A stretch of DNA of 64,000 bases. Origin: Burkholderiaceae bacterium. Its GTDB lineage: Bacteria > Pseudomonadota > Gammaproteobacteria > Burkholderiales > Burkholderiaceae_E. Positions 23,357 to 32,790 of this stretch are shown here, piece after piece (position 1 is the stretch's first letter; each line of letters begins with the position of its first letter). The notes under the pieces were generated by a model. The model saw only the letters and a program-made list of their open reading frames with translations, did not search any database and was not told where the DNA came from. Where the stretch lies: assembly GCA_024235875.1 (NCBI GenBank), contig JACKLP010000002.1, positions 434,001 through 498,000 of the forward strand, written 5' to 3'. Made by a program: the position numbers and the translations under genes.

Positions 23357-25725
23357 CACGGGCCGCGGGCGCGGCGACTCGTCCGGGCGAGGCCGCGCGG
23401 GCGGTTCGCATCCTGGTCGCCGGGCGGGTGCAGGGCGTGGGATTCCGACCCTTCGTCCATGCGTTGGCCACGCGGCTGGAGATCGGCGGGTGGGTGCGCA
23501 ATGTCGACTCCAGGGTGGAGATCGAAGCCCGAGGCCAAGACGGGGCGCTCGCCGAACTCGTCGACGCACTGGTCCGTGCGCCGCCGCCCGGTGCGATGCC
23601 GAGAATCGAGCGGGTCGAGCCGTTGGCGCGGGCGGCGCGTGGCGACGGCCGCGAGCGCGATGGCGGCCGCGCCCCCTTCGAGATCCTCGCCAGCGTGCGC
23701 GGCGAGCCCGGCGACGCCCATCTTCCGCCGGATCGGAGCCTGTGCGCGGACTGCCTGCGCGAGCTCTTCGATCCGGGCGACCGACGCCATCGACACCCGT
23801 TCATCAACTGCGCGCATTGCGGGCCCCGCTACACGGTGATTCGGGCGCTGCCCTATGATCGCGCCGCGACCTCGATGGCCGGCTTTGCGATGTGCGCGCA
23901 ATGCCATGCCGAGTACGAGGACCCGGCCGATCGACGCTTTCATGCCGAACCGCTGTCCTGCCCGGCCTGCGGTCCGCGCCTGCGTTTCGAGTCCGTGGCG
24001 ATCGGATCGGTGGCGACGCCGTCGCCGCCGGCGTGCCCTGGGGGCCGGGGCGAGCGCACGACCGACGAGGCGGCGCTGGCAGCCGCCGTCGCCGCGCTGC
24101 GGGCCGGCAAGATCGTCGCGCTCGAGGGCGTGGGTGGCTATCACCTGCTTTGTGACGCACGCAATGAGCCGGCGGTCCTGCGCTTGCGCGCACGCAAGGG
24201 CCGACCGGACAAGCCGCTGGCGGTGATGTTTCCGCTGGCGGGGGCCGACGGGCTCGACGCGCTGCGGGCGGAGCTCTCGCCCGCGGGCCCGGAAGTCCGG
24301 GCCTTGCTCGATCCGGCGCGGCCGATCGTGCTGTGTGCCCGGCGGCCGGACTCGACACTGACGCCGGCAATCGCGCCCCGGCTCGACGAGGTCGGCGCGA
24401 TGCTGCCCTACAGCCCCTTGCATACGCTGCTGTGCGCCGACTTCGCCGCCCCGCTGGTCGCGACCTCGGGAAATCTCTCGGGCGAGCCGGTCCTCACCGA
24501 AGCAGCCGAGGCCGGGCAACGGCTGGCCGGCATCGCCGATGCCTTCGTTCATCACGATCGGCCGATTCTGCGCCCGGCCGACGACCCGGTGCGGCGCCTG
24601 ATCGCAGGCCGGATGCGCCCGATCCGCATCGGACGCGGCGACGCGCCATGCGAACTGAGCTTGCCCTGGCCGCTGGGCGAGCCGCTGCTCGCGCTCGGGG
24701 GCCAGTCCAAGCTCACGCTGGCGCTCGGCTTCGGTACCCGCGCGGTGGTGACGCCGCACATCGGTGACCTGGACAGCCCCAGGGGACGCGATGTCTTTGC
24801 GCGCGTCGCCCGGGACCTGCAGGACCTCCATGGCGTCCGCGCCAGTCGGCTCGTGCTCGATGCGCACCCGGGCTACGGCAGCCGGCCCTGGGCCCGCGCT
24901 AGCGGACTGGCGGCGATCGAGGTGGCCCATCACCATGCTCACGCGTCGGCTGCGGTCAGCGAACGGCCCGATGTCTCGAACTGGCTGGTATTCGCCTGGG
25001 ATGGCGTCGGCCTGGGCGAGGATCGGACGCTATGGGGCGGCGAGGCCCTGGTCGGCATGCCCGGTGCCTGGCGGCGGGCCGGGTCGATGCGCGTGTTTCG
25101 TCCACCGGGCGGCGAGCGGGCCGCGCGCGAGCCCTGGCGCTCGGCGGCCGCCGCGTGCTGGGACGCGGGCCTGGACTTCGCACCGGATATTCCGGATCTC
25201 TCCCTCGCGCGGGCGGCCTGGTCGGCGGGACGCAACGCGCCCGCGACCAGCGCGGTGGGGCGTCTGTTCGATGCAGCCGCGTCGATCGTGCTGGGCCTGG
25301 ATCGGGTCAGCCACGAAGCGCAGGCCCCGATGCGACTCGAGGCGCTTGCCCGCGAGGGGGCCGGGGCGAGCGCGGTGGATCTGCCGCTCTGCGACGACGA
25401 TGGCGTCCTGCGTATCGATTGGCGTCCCTTGCTCGCGATGCTTCGAGACCAGACGATCTGCGCCGCGCAACGTGCCGCCGCGTTGCACGAGAGCCTGGCG
25501 CAGGCCGCGTTCGCGCAGGCGCAGCAGCTGCGCGAGCGCCACCGAATCGATGCCGTGGCCTTGTGCGGCGGTGTATTCCAGAACCGGGTGCTGAGCGAGT
25601 CCCTGCTGGGGCGATTCGCTCGCGCGGGCATCGATTGCCTGTTGCCGTCCCGGTTGCCGGTCAACGACGCCGGCCTCGCGTTCGGCCAGCTCGTCGAGGT
25701 GGCCGCAAGGGAGCAATCGACTTGA
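23353..25725 (+). CDS. hypF: Carbamoyltransferase HypF
   Basis: A 790-residue enzyme that makes the cyanide ligands by moving a carbamoyl group from carbamoyl phosphate onto HypE. Domains in order: acylphosphatase-like (GRVQGVGFRPF near residues 23-33), two zinc fingers (CADC...CAHCGPRYT and CAQCHAEY...CPACGPRL, about 130-210), YrdC-like (about 230-420) and Kae1-like (VAHHHAHASA near 525, ALCGGVFQNRVL near 735). The GTG at 23353 is chosen from its GTGA overlap with the hypD stop and because the acylphosphatase domain begins directly after it. Confidence 0.96.
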   Translation: MTRAAGAATRPGEAARAVRILVAGRVQGVGFRPFVHALATRLEIGGWVRNVDSRVEIEARGQDGALAELVDALVRAPPPGAMPRIERVEPLARAARGDGRERDGGRAPFEILASVRGEPGDAHLPPDRSLCADCLRELFDPGDRRHRHPFINCAHCGPRYTVIRALPYDRAATSMAGFAMCAQCHAEYEDPADRRFHAEPLSCPACGPRLRFESVAIGSVATPSPPACPGGRGERTTDEAALAAAVAALRAGKIVALEGVGGYHLLCDARNEPAVLRLRARKGRPDKPLAVMFPLAGADGLDALRAELSPAGPEVRALLDPARPIVLCARRPDSTLTPAIAPRLDEVGAMLPYSPLHTLLCADFAAPLVATSGNLSGEPVLTEAAEAGQRLAGIADAFVHHDRPILRPADDPVRRLIAGRMRPIRIGRGDAPCELSLPWPLGEPLLALGGQSKLTLALGFGTRAVVTPHIGDLDSPRGRDVFARVARDLQDLHGVRASRLVLDAHPGYGSRPWARASGLAAIEVAHHHAHASAAVSERPDVSNWLVFAWDGVGLGEDRTLWGGEALVGMPGAWRRAGSMRVFRPPGGERAAREPWRSAAAACWDAGLDFAPDIPDLSLARAAWSAGRNAPATSAVGRLFDAAASIVLGLDRVSHEAQAPMRLEALAREGAGASAVDLPLCDDDGVLRIDWRPLLAMLRDQTICAAQRAAALHESLAQAAFAQAQQLRERHRIDAVALCGGVFQNRVLSESLLGRFARAGIDCLLPSRLPVNDAGLAFGQLVEVAAREQST

Positions 25726-26723
25726 TCGACGAACACCTGTTGCTCGCGCACGGCAACGGCGGGCGCCTGATGCGCGAGCTGATCGACGAAGTCTTTGGCG
25801 CCGGACTCGGCGAACTCGCGCCCGATGCCCGCTGCGATGCCGCGCTACTGCCGGCCGCGACCGGCGCGTTGATGGTTTCCACCGACGGCTTCACCGTGCA
25901 GCCGCTCGAGTTCCCGGGCGGCGATCTCGGCACGCTGGCCGCCCACGGCACGATCAACGACCTGGCCGTCGCCGGCGCCAAGGTGCGCTGGCTGACCCTG
26001 GGCGCGATTCTCGAGGAAGGCCTCGAAGTGGCCCTGCTGCGCCGGCTCGTCGCGGGTTTTGCGGCGTCGGCCGGTGCGGCCGGCGCACGGATCGTGGCCG
26101 GCGACACGAAGCTGGTGCCGCGCGGCAACGGCGGCGGCGCGTATTTCAGCGTGACCGGCATCGGCGAATGCCTGCGTGCGGGCATCGCGATCGACGCGGT
26201 CGAGCCCGGCGATGCGGTGCTGGTGAGCGGACCGATCGGCGACCACGGCATCGCCGTGATGCTCGCGCGCGAGGATTTCGACCTCCAGAGCGCCGCGCGC
26301 AGCGACTGCGCGTCGGTGCTGGGCCTTTGCGAAGCCCTGTGGCCACTGCCCGGCCTGCGTTTCACGCGGGACCCGACCCGGGGCGGCCTGGCCACGGTCG
26401 CGCACGAGATCGTCCAGGCGCGTGGGGTCGGCGTGCGCCTCCAGGAATGCCGCGTGCCGGTTCGGGAGGCCGCCCGCTCGGTGTGCGAGATGCTCGGCTA
26501 CGACCCGATGTACCTGGCCTGCGAGGGACGTGTCGTCGCCGTGGTCGCCGCCGACCAGGCCAACGAGGCGCTGCGTCGTTGGCGTGCGACCGAGGCGGGA
26601 CGCGACGCCGAGATCATCGGCGCGATCAACGACGGGCCCGCACGGGTGGTGCTCGAGACCGCGATCGGCGGTGAGCGCGTGATCGACGAACTCGAGGACG
26701 ATCCCTTGCCGCGCATCTGCTGA
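25722..26723 (+). CDS. hypE: Carbamoyl-dehydratase HypE
   Basis: A 333-residue PurM-like ATPase that dehydrates the carbamoyl group on its C-terminal Cys to thiocyanate. The C-terminus is PRIC, exactly the functional motif. HGNGGRLMRELI, STDGFTVQPLEFPGGDLG and FTRDPTRGGLATV are family blocks. The start is a TTG at 25722 that overlaps the hypF stop as TTGA, with AAGGGAG 8 nt upstream; no ATG is available near the conserved start. Last gene of the hyp operon, convergent with the MaoC-like gene. Confidence 0.95.
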   Translation: MIDEHLLLAHGNGGRLMRELIDEVFGAGLGELAPDARCDAALLPAATGALMVSTDGFTVQPLEFPGGDLGTLAAHGTINDLAVAGAKVRWLTLGAILEEGLEVALLRRLVAGFAASAGAAGARIVAGDTKLVPRGNGGGAYFSVTGIGECLRAGIAIDAVEPGDAVLVSGPIGDHGIAVMLAREDFDLQSAARSDCASVLGLCEALWPLPGLRFTRDPTRGGLATVAHEIVQARGVGVRLQECRVPVREAARSVCEMLGYDPMYLACEGRVVAVVAADQANEALRRWRATEAGRDAEIIGAINDGPARVVLETAIGGERVIDELEDDPLPRIC

Positions 26724-26753
26724 CGCCGTTTCAAGGCGGCGATGCCGGGTGCG

Positions 26754-27221
26754 TCAGGCGGGCCGTTTGCGCACCAGGATCGTGTCGAAGTGGGTAAGTA
26801 CTTCCACGCCATCCTGGTTCACGAGCGAAAAGCGAAGCTTCACGATGCCGCGGTCCGGCTTCGATCCGGACTCGCGTCGCTCGACCCACTCACGCGTGAG
26901 TGTCAGCAGATCACCGGGGCGCACGGGCGCTCGAAAGCGCACCTCGTCGTAGCCGAGGGACGCGATCACCGCATGACGCTCGGGCAGCGCGTGGACCAGC
27001 CGCTGCTTCAGTGCCAGCATCAGCACCCCGGGCGCGGTCAGGCTGCCGAAGGCCGCCTTGCCGGCGGCTTCGTCCACGTGGAAGGGCAGCGGGTCCCAGC
27101 GCCTGGAGAATTCGACCAGTTCGTCGCGGTCGACGCTCAGCGGCGGGCTCGAGACCCGCTCGCCGGGGACCATGTCTTCGAAGAAGCGCAGCGGCCGCGA
27201 TGCGCTCGAGTCGGTTGGCAT
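26754..27221 (-). CDS. MaoC-like hot-dog dehydratase/thioesterase family protein
   Basis: A 155-residue single hot-dog protein of the MaoC dehydratase group, which commonly hydrates enoyl-CoA compounds. RFFEDMVPGERV at the N-terminus, DPLPFHVDEAAG (the D-x4-H hydratase pattern near residues 43-48), GSLTAPGVLMLAL and VRFRAPVRPGDLLTL are all typical. The ATG at 27221 has an AGGGA site. It stands alone between hypE (convergent) and tcuB, so its substrate is unknown. An FNR-like dyad lies 240 nt upstream and may or may not belong to it. Confidence 0.8.
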   Translation of the reverse strand: MPTDSSASRPLRFFEDMVPGERVSSPPLSVDRDELVEFSRRWDPLPFHVDEAAGKAAFGSLTAPGVLMLALKQRLVHALPERHAVIASLGYDEVRFRAPVRPGDLLTLTREWVERRESGSKPDRGIVKLRFSLVNQDGVEVLTHFDTILVRKRPA

Positions 27222-27460
27222 TGAATTCCCTGTCCGGTGTCGATCGGGCTCGCGCCCGTGGCCGCCAATGGTATCGCCAGCCGATGCGGCTCGCCTGGGA
27301 CTTCGCCGCCCCGAATCGAATCGGTTCCCGCGAAATAGAGAATCGCGCCGACGCACGCGAAGATTCGCAGCTTCCAGCGCCGGTCCAGCCATGCATGCAT
27401 CGTGAACCACTCCTGGTGCAGGCCATGATTCACGTTTAACGCCGCCCAGCTACCTCGGTC

Positions 27461-27474
27461 TTGACCTACCTCAA
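27461..27474. promoter_or_regulatory. Second TTGA-N6-TCAA dyad
   Basis: TTGACCTACCTCAA keeps the FNR core TTGA-N6-TCAA but matches the outer consensus less well. It lies in the 272-bp space between tcuB (ends 27494) and the MaoC-like gene (starts 27221), both on the minus strand. About one such core is expected by chance in 64 kb, so this is a weak call. I see no convincing gene in the rest of the 272 bp. Confidence 0.2.
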
Positions 27475-27493
27475 TCGGCGTCGATCACGAGAA

Positions 27494-28684
27494 TCAGCGC
27501 TGCAGGCGCCGTTCCCGCGCATACCAGACCAGTGCCAGGTAGCGATGGATGCCATGGACGAACTTGCCGTACGGCAGGCTCAGGAACAGGCCCAGCACGA
27601 TGCCCAGGTGGATCGCGAGCAGCAGCCCCATCGCGGCGGTCTCACGCGCGGCCAACAGGGCCAGGCCGGTCAGCGCCGTCAGCAGCAGCATCGACGTGAA
27701 CGCCGTGCTCATGCCGGCGCCTGCCGTGTCGACCAGGGCCGGATCACGACGCCGGCGCGCGGCGAGCAGGCCGATGGTGCCCACCACGATTCCGATTCCG
27801 CCGACGCTGCCGAGCAGCACTGGCAGGTCCCACCAGGGGTAGGGCGCCTCGCGCTCGAGCAGGTAGTGGTAGAGCGTGGCCACGCCGGTGGCGGCAAAGC
27901 AGAGCGCCAGCCCGCCCACCGTCAGGTGGTGCCAGCGCCGACGCTTGTCGTCGGGGGCATCGCCGTCGTTCATGCAGCCGACGCCGCCGCCGTCGAGGTA
28001 GCGCAGTGCGGCCGCGTCACGGGCTGCCTCGCGCCAGTCGGTCGGGCCGACCACGCCCGCCGGCCCGCCGGCTTCGTGCAGTTCGCGCCAGAATCGCCGG
28101 GCGCTCAGCGCGAGCGCCACGATCGCGTAGATGAACGTGGCGCCGAACAGCAAGGCCATCGCGCCGTGTGGCATCTGCCGATAGAAGGCGCCCGGTCCCG
28201 ATTGCGGGGTGAACAGCGCGTCGACACCGCCGTTTGCCGCGAAGCCCGCGATGAACACCAGCACCGCGATCCCGGTGGCCAGCGCCACACCGAGCGCGTT
28301 GCCGGTGAACAGGCCCGCCAGCGCGCTCGGCCAGGCGTAACGCGGGTAGGACTCGGCGCGCACGGTCGCGAGCGTGCGCGGGACGTTCATCTCGAACGGA
28401 TGGGGCGGCGCGAACTGGCAGTCGTGCAGGCAGGCACCGCAACCATGGCATAGATTGGCGAGATAGTTCAGGTCCGCGTCGGCGAAGACGCGTCGCATCT
28501 CCATCGCCGGAAACACCGCGCAGACGCCTTCGCAGTAGCGACAGGAATTGCACAGCGTCATCAGCCGATCGGCCTCGGCCAGTGCGGCACTCGAGTGTGG
28601 CGTCGGGCTCGGTTCGATGCGCAGCCAGCGCGGAGCCGGTGTGGCGTCGGTTTCCGGCGTCGCCGGGATCGGTTCGTCGTTCAT
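27494..28684 (-). CDS. tcuB: Tricarballylate utilization protein B (TcuB/CitB)
   Basis: A 396-residue electron-transfer partner of TcuA that reoxidises its reduced flavin. Two iron-sulfur motifs lie near the N-terminus (CNSCRYCEGVCAVFP, then CHGCGACLHDCQFAPPHPFEMN), followed by about six transmembrane helices with His residues suited to heme or quinone contact. The ATG at 28684 lies 4 nt after the tcuA stop. The TcuAB pair oxidises tricarballylate to cis-aconitate in Salmonella; here the substrate could also be a related tricarboxylate. Confidence 0.9.
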   Translation of the reverse strand: MNDEPIPATPETDATPAPRWLRIEPSPTPHSSAALAEADRLMTLCNSCRYCEGVCAVFPAMEMRRVFADADLNYLANLCHGCGACLHDCQFAPPHPFEMNVPRTLATVRAESYPRYAWPSALAGLFTGNALGVALATGIAVLVFIAGFAANGGVDALFTPQSGPGAFYRQMPHGAMALLFGATFIYAIVALALSARRFWRELHEAGGPAGVVGPTDWREAARDAAALRYLDGGGVGCMNDGDAPDDKRRRWHHLTVGGLALCFAATGVATLYHYLLEREAPYPWWDLPVLLGSVGGIGIVVGTIGLLAARRRRDPALVDTAGAGMSTAFTSMLLLTALTGLALLAARETAAMGLLLAIHLGIVLGLFLSLPYGKFVHGIHRYLALVWYARERRLQR

Positions 28685-28688
28685 GTTC

Positions 28689-30086
28689 TCAGTGTTGCCG
28701 CTGCGCCGCCGCCTGCTCGCCGGCGATCCGGCCGAATACCGCACCGATCGTCATGCCGACGCCGGCGGCGTAGCCCTGGCCCAGCACGTTGCCCGCCATG
28801 ATCTCGCCTGCGGCGAAGACATTGGCGGCCGGCTTGCCCGTGGCGAGCATCACTCGCGCATGGCGGTCCACGCGGGTCCCGAGATAGGTGAAGGTGATGC
28901 CCGGGCGAACCGGATAGGCATAGAAGGGCGGCTTCTCGATGCGGGTCGCCCAGTGCGATTTCGGGGGTTCCAGTCCTTCGGTACGACAGTCGTCCAGGAC
29001 GGTGTGATCGAAACGACCCGGCCGCACCGCGGCGTTGAAACCCGCGATCGTTTCCTCTAGGGTCCGTGCATCCAGCTCGAGGCGTTGCGCGAGTTCGCGC
29101 ACGCTGGGCGCGACGATCGGTGGAAAGCACGAGGGCATGAATTTCTCGAGTGAATCGGCATCGAACACGATGAAGCCGAGCTGGTCGGGCTGCTGCGCCA
29201 CCAGCCGCCCCCAGATCGCGTAGCGGCGCGGCCAGAAGTCCTCGCCCTCGTCGTAGAAGCGACGCGCCAGCTTGTTCACGACGATCCCGAACACCACGCA
29301 GTCCAGTCGCGTGATGATGCCCCCGTCGTAGCGTGGCGCGCGCGCATCGATCGCCACCGCATGGCACTGCGACGGGTCGCCCACCGGCTCGGCGCCGGCA
29401 TCGAGCAGCATCCTGAGCACGGTGCCGCGATTGAAGCGCGTGCCGCGGATCAGGAAATTGCGTGCCGCCGGCCCCCAGGCCTGTTCGAGCCATTCGAAAT
29501 TGGATTCGAAGCCGCCACTCGCGGCCACCAGCGTGGCCGCGTGCACCTGGTGCTCGCGCCCGCCTTGGCGTACGCTCGCCGATCGGAATACGCCGTCGTC
29601 GATGTCGAGCGCCACCACCTCGGCCTCGTACGCGACCGTGACGCCGAGCGATTCCGCCGTCCGATAGAGCGCATTGAGCATCGCGCGACCACCGCCGAGA
29701 AAGAACGCATTGGTACGCCCCAGGCTGAGCGTGCCGCCCAGCGAGGGTTGGAAGCGAACGCCCTGCTCGCCGATCCAGTCGAGCATGGGCTTGGATTGCG
29801 CGATCATGAAGCGAGTCAGCGCCTCGTCGGTGCGACCGCCGGTCACACGCAGCAGATCGTCCCAGAATTCGTCTTCGGTGTACGGGCCGCTGAGGGTGGC
29901 CGTGGCGGCGTCGTGCGCGCAGCGCATGTTGCGCGTATGCCGCGTATTGCCACCGCGCCAGTAACGCGATGCGGCCTCGACGACCAGCACCGACGCACCA
30001 TCGCGTGCGGCGGCAATGGCGGCGCACAGCGCGGCATTGCCGCCACCGACGACCAGGACGTCGTAGGTGCGATCGAAGGGCTGCAT
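28689..30086 (-). CDS. tcuA: FAD-dependent tricarballylate dehydrogenase (TcuA)
   Basis: A 465-residue flavoprotein of the fumarate reductase/succinate dehydrogenase family. The dinucleotide-binding motif VVGGGNAALCAAIAAA begins at residue 11, RHTRNMRCAHD follows, and the C-terminal FAD loop is TGKPAANVFAAGEIMAGNVLGQG (in part). VDRHARV before it resembles the active-site region. The ATG at 30086 places the Rossmann motif at the normal distance from the N-terminus. It is paired with tcuB and divergent from an MFS gene 126 bp away; in Salmonella the third tcu gene is an MFS transporter. Confidence 0.88.
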   Translation of the reverse strand: MQPFDRTYDVLVVGGGNAALCAAIAAARDGASVLVVEAASRYWRGGNTRHTRNMRCAHDAATATLSGPYTEDEFWDDLLRVTGGRTDEALTRFMIAQSKPMLDWIGEQGVRFQPSLGGTLSLGRTNAFFLGGGRAMLNALYRTAESLGVTVAYEAEVVALDIDDGVFRSASVRQGGREHQVHAATLVAASGGFESNFEWLEQAWGPAARNFLIRGTRFNRGTVLRMLLDAGAEPVGDPSQCHAVAIDARAPRYDGGIITRLDCVVFGIVVNKLARRFYDEGEDFWPRRYAIWGRLVAQQPDQLGFIVFDADSLEKFMPSCFPPIVAPSVRELAQRLELDARTLEETIAGFNAAVRPGRFDHTVLDDCRTEGLEPPKSHWATRIEKPPFYAYPVRPGITFTYLGTRVDRHARVMLATGKPAANVFAAGEIMAGNVLGQGYAAGVGMTIGAVFGRIAGEQAAAQRQH

Positions 30087-30212
30087 CGGAAACCTCGGCT
30101 GCGGACGGTTCGTTTTTGCTGCCCGGAGTGTAAGCCAGCGCTCGCATGGGGTGCGCCGGGGGGACCGACGCCGGCGGATTGCGCCACAATCGCGATTCCC
30201 CATCGAGCCGAT

Positions 30213-31424
30213 ATGACGCCGCTACCCACCAAGCGCTTGACCGAAGGCCGCGTGCTGGCTTGGATGTGCGCGATCATCTTCGTCAACCAGCTCGGCTTCG
30301 GCGCGATCGTGCCGGTGCTGCCGCTCTACGCCAAGTCCTTCGATGTGTCGGTCTCGGCGATCGGCGTGACGATCGCCGCATTCGGCGCCGCACGATTCGT
30401 GTCGGCCGTGCCCTGCGGCAACATGGCCGATGCGCTCGGCCGGCGTCCGACGCTGGCACTCGGCGGGCTGATCGCGGTCGTCGGCAACCTCTGGTCGGCC
30501 TGGGCCGGTACCTTCACCGAATTCCTGCTGGCCCGCTTCGTGGCCGGCGTCGGCGCGGGGGTCGTGATCACGATCGGCGCCGTGGTGCTGGCCGATATCA
30601 GCACGCCCGCGCGACGCGGGCGGATGATGGCCTTGTATCAGGGCAGCTTTCTCTTCGCCGTCGGACTCGGGCCGCTGCCCGGTGGCCTGCTGGCCGAGCA
30701 CTACGGGCTGGCGGCGCCATTCGTCGCCAACGCGGTGGCGGCGCTGCTCGTGGGCCTGATCGCCTGGTTCGCGGTGCCCGAGACGCGGGACTTCGGCGGG
30801 CAGCAAGCGATTCGCGCCGCCGACCCGGTGCCGTTTGCGCGACAGGTCCGGCTGATGACGGCCAAGGTCGGCTTCATGCTGGTGTGCCTGGTCGGGTTCG
30901 TCCATGCGATCGTGCGCACGGGCGGCCTGTTCAACATCGTTCCGCTGGTGGGGGCCGGGCGCCTCGGCCTGAGCACCGGGCAGATCGGCAGTGGCTTCGC
31001 GCTGGGCAGCCTGCTCGGCCTGCTTGCGACCTATCCGGCCGGCGTGCTGGCCGATCGTCACGGTCGCAAACCGGTCATCGTGATCGCGGCCCTGCTCACC
31101 GGCCTGTCCTTCTTCGGCTTCCGGTTTGCCGATGGCTATGTCGGCTTCGTTTCCGCCTGCCTGGTCTGGGGCGTGGCCGCCGCCGTCACCGGCGCGGCCC
31201 CGGCGGCGTACGCGGCCGACAACGCGCCACCGGGCATGAATGCCGCGGCCATGAGCACCTACCGGGCACTCACCGACGCCGGTTATGTTGTCGGTCCGAT
31301 CGGTCTGGGCCTGTTCACCGATCTGGCCGGGCCCAATCACGCGATCGCCTTGTGTGCGGTGGCGATCACGCTGGTGGCACTGGCCTTCGCCCGCTTCGCG
31401 CCCGAGAGCTATCGTGGCCGCTGA
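30213..31424 (+). CDS. MFS transporter
   Basis: A 403-residue, twelve-helix major facilitator. The loop 2-3 motif GNMADALGRRPTLALGG and its repeat GVLADRHGRKPVIVIAA in the second half define the superfamily; the profile is closest to drug:proton antiporters of the DHA1 type. The ATG at 30213 is supported by the start of helix 1 at about residue 14. It opens a run of three exporter-type genes; the next start lies 11 nt inside it. Because it diverges from tcuA it could instead import tricarballylate, but the sequence looks more like an exporter. Confidence 0.85.
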   Translation: MTPLPTKRLTEGRVLAWMCAIIFVNQLGFGAIVPVLPLYAKSFDVSVSAIGVTIAAFGAARFVSAVPCGNMADALGRRPTLALGGLIAVVGNLWSAWAGTFTEFLLARFVAGVGAGVVITIGAVVLADISTPARRGRMMALYQGSFLFAVGLGPLPGGLLAEHYGLAAPFVANAVAALLVGLIAWFAVPETRDFGGQQAIRAADPVPFARQVRLMTAKVGFMLVCLVGFVHAIVRTGGLFNIVPLVGAGRLGLSTGQIGSGFALGSLLGLLATYPAGVLADRHGRKPVIVIAALLTGLSFFGFRFADGYVGFVSACLVWGVAAAVTGAAPAAYAADNAPPGMNAAAMSTYRALTDAGYVVGPIGLGLFTDLAGPNHAIALCAVAITLVALAFARFAPESYRGR

Positions 31425-32790
31425 TCGCCCGTCGCCGGGTCCGGCCTCGAGTTCGCGTCTCGTGGGGGCGCCCCTGGTGCCCACGATGCTGCGACTCGCG
31501 GTGCCGGGCGTGATCGGCGCGCTGATCCAGTCGGCGCAGATGATGGTCGAAGCCGGGTTCCTGCGCCATGTCGGCACCGATGCGCTGGCAGCCGTGGCGG
31601 TCGTGTTTCCGCTCGTGATGCTGGCGGGCATGTTCTCGGCCGGTGCCATGGGCGGCGCCGTGGCCGGCGCGACCGCCCGCGCGCTCGGTGCCGGTGATTC
31701 GGGCCGTGCCAGCGCCGTGCTCGCGGCCGCGTTCGCTCTGGCCCTGCTGGCCGGTTGCACGATGAGCGTGCTGGTCATCGGCTTCGGACCGGCGCTCTAC
31801 GCCTGGGCCGGGACGGACCCGCGCATCGCTGCGGCCTCGACCACCTATGCCGCCGTCGTCTTTGCCGGCATGCCGATGCTCTGGATGAGCAACATGCTCA
31901 GTTCGGTGCTGCGCGGCAGTGGCGACATGCTGCGCCCGGCCGGCGTGATGGCCGTCACCCTGGCGTCCTATGCGCTCTACGCGCGCTGGCTCATCCCCGG
32001 GGCCGGGGCGCCGCTGCACGAAGCGATGCGTGCCGCCGGCCTGGCGATGGTGCTCGCCTACCTGAGCGCGCTCCTGGTAGCCGTGGGCTTCGTGCTGCGA
32101 CCCGCGCAACCGGTGCGTCCACGCCGCCATTCCTTTCGCAAGGCCGTGTTCGGCGCGGTGTTGCGCCAGGGGTCGCTGGCGAGCACGCAGTCGCTGATGA
32201 CGGTGGCCTATGCCCTGGTCGCCACCGCCTTGTTCAGTCGTCAGGGAACCGACTGGCTGGCAGGCTACGGGCTGGCCGTGCGACTCGAGTTACTCATGGT
32301 GCCGGTGATCTTCGGCGTCGGCAGTTCGCTGATCGCGATCGTCGGCGCCCACGTCGGTGCCGGCCTGCGTGCCCGTGCGGTATCCATCGCCTGGCGCGGC
32401 GTGCTGTTCAATGCATTGATGATCGGCGCCGTGGGCCTGCTGTTCGCCATCCAGCCCGGTTGGTGGTGCGACACGCTGGCCAGCACCAGCGCGGTCGCGG
32501 CCGACTGCAGGACCTCGTTGCGCGTGATCGGACCCACCTATGGCTTCTTTGCCCTCGGCCTTGGCATCTACTTCGCGAGCCAGGGCCTGAATACCTTGCC
32601 CTATCCGGTGACCGGAGCGCTGTTGCGATTGCTGATCGTGGCAGGCGGCTTGCTGTGGGCAGGCGCGTCGACACCGCCGCAGCACCTGCTGTGGCTGGTG
32701 GCGAGTGCCGTCGTCGCCTATGGCGCCTTCGTTGCCATCGCGCTTCGCTTGGGACCCTGGCGACCCGAGCCCCGGGCGAAGGCGCGGTGA
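31414..32790 (+). CDS. MATE family efflux transporter
   Basis: A 458-residue, twelve-helix transporter of the MATE family, which expels cationic or organic compounds in exchange for protons or sodium. PTMLRLAVPGVIGALIQSAQ (helix 1), LGAGDSGRASAVL in the first loop and MLSSVLRGSGDMLRPA are family features, with the second half repeating the pattern (IVGAHVGAGLRARA). The GTG at 31414, inside the MFS 3' end, gives a short leader before helix 1; an ATG at 31486 would start directly at helix 1. Translationally coupled on both sides. Confidence 0.85.
   Translation: MAADRPSPGPASSSRLVGAPLVPTMLRLAVPGVIGALIQSAQMMVEAGFLRHVGTDALAAVAVVFPLVMLAGMFSAGAMGGAVAGATARALGAGDSGRASAVLAAAFALALLAGCTMSVLVIGFGPALYAWAGTDPRIAAASTTYAAVVFAGMPMLWMSNMLSSVLRGSGDMLRPAGVMAVTLASYALYARWLIPGAGAPLHEAMRAAGLAMVLAYLSALLVAVGFVLRPAQPVRPRRHSFRKAVFGAVLRQGSLASTQSLMTVAYALVATALFSRQGTDWLAGYGLAVRLELLMVPVIFGVGSSLIAIVGAHVGAGLRARAVSIAWRGVLFNALMIGAVGLLFAIQPGWWCDTLASTSAVAADCRTSLRVIGPTYGFFALGLGIYFASQGLNTLPYPVTGALLRLLIVAGGLLWAGASTPPQHLLWLVASAVVAYGAFVAIALRLGPWRPEPRAKAR

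Noticed and set aside
26724..26753. Possible terminator hairpin between hypE and the MaoC-like gene
   Set aside because: Only a short GCC/GGC pairing with no T-tract; too weak to call.
27137..27433. Small minus-strand frame starting MNHGLHQEWFTMHAWLDRR
   Set aside because: It has no ribosome site, runs into the MaoC-like gene in another frame and shows no recognisable sequence after residue 40.
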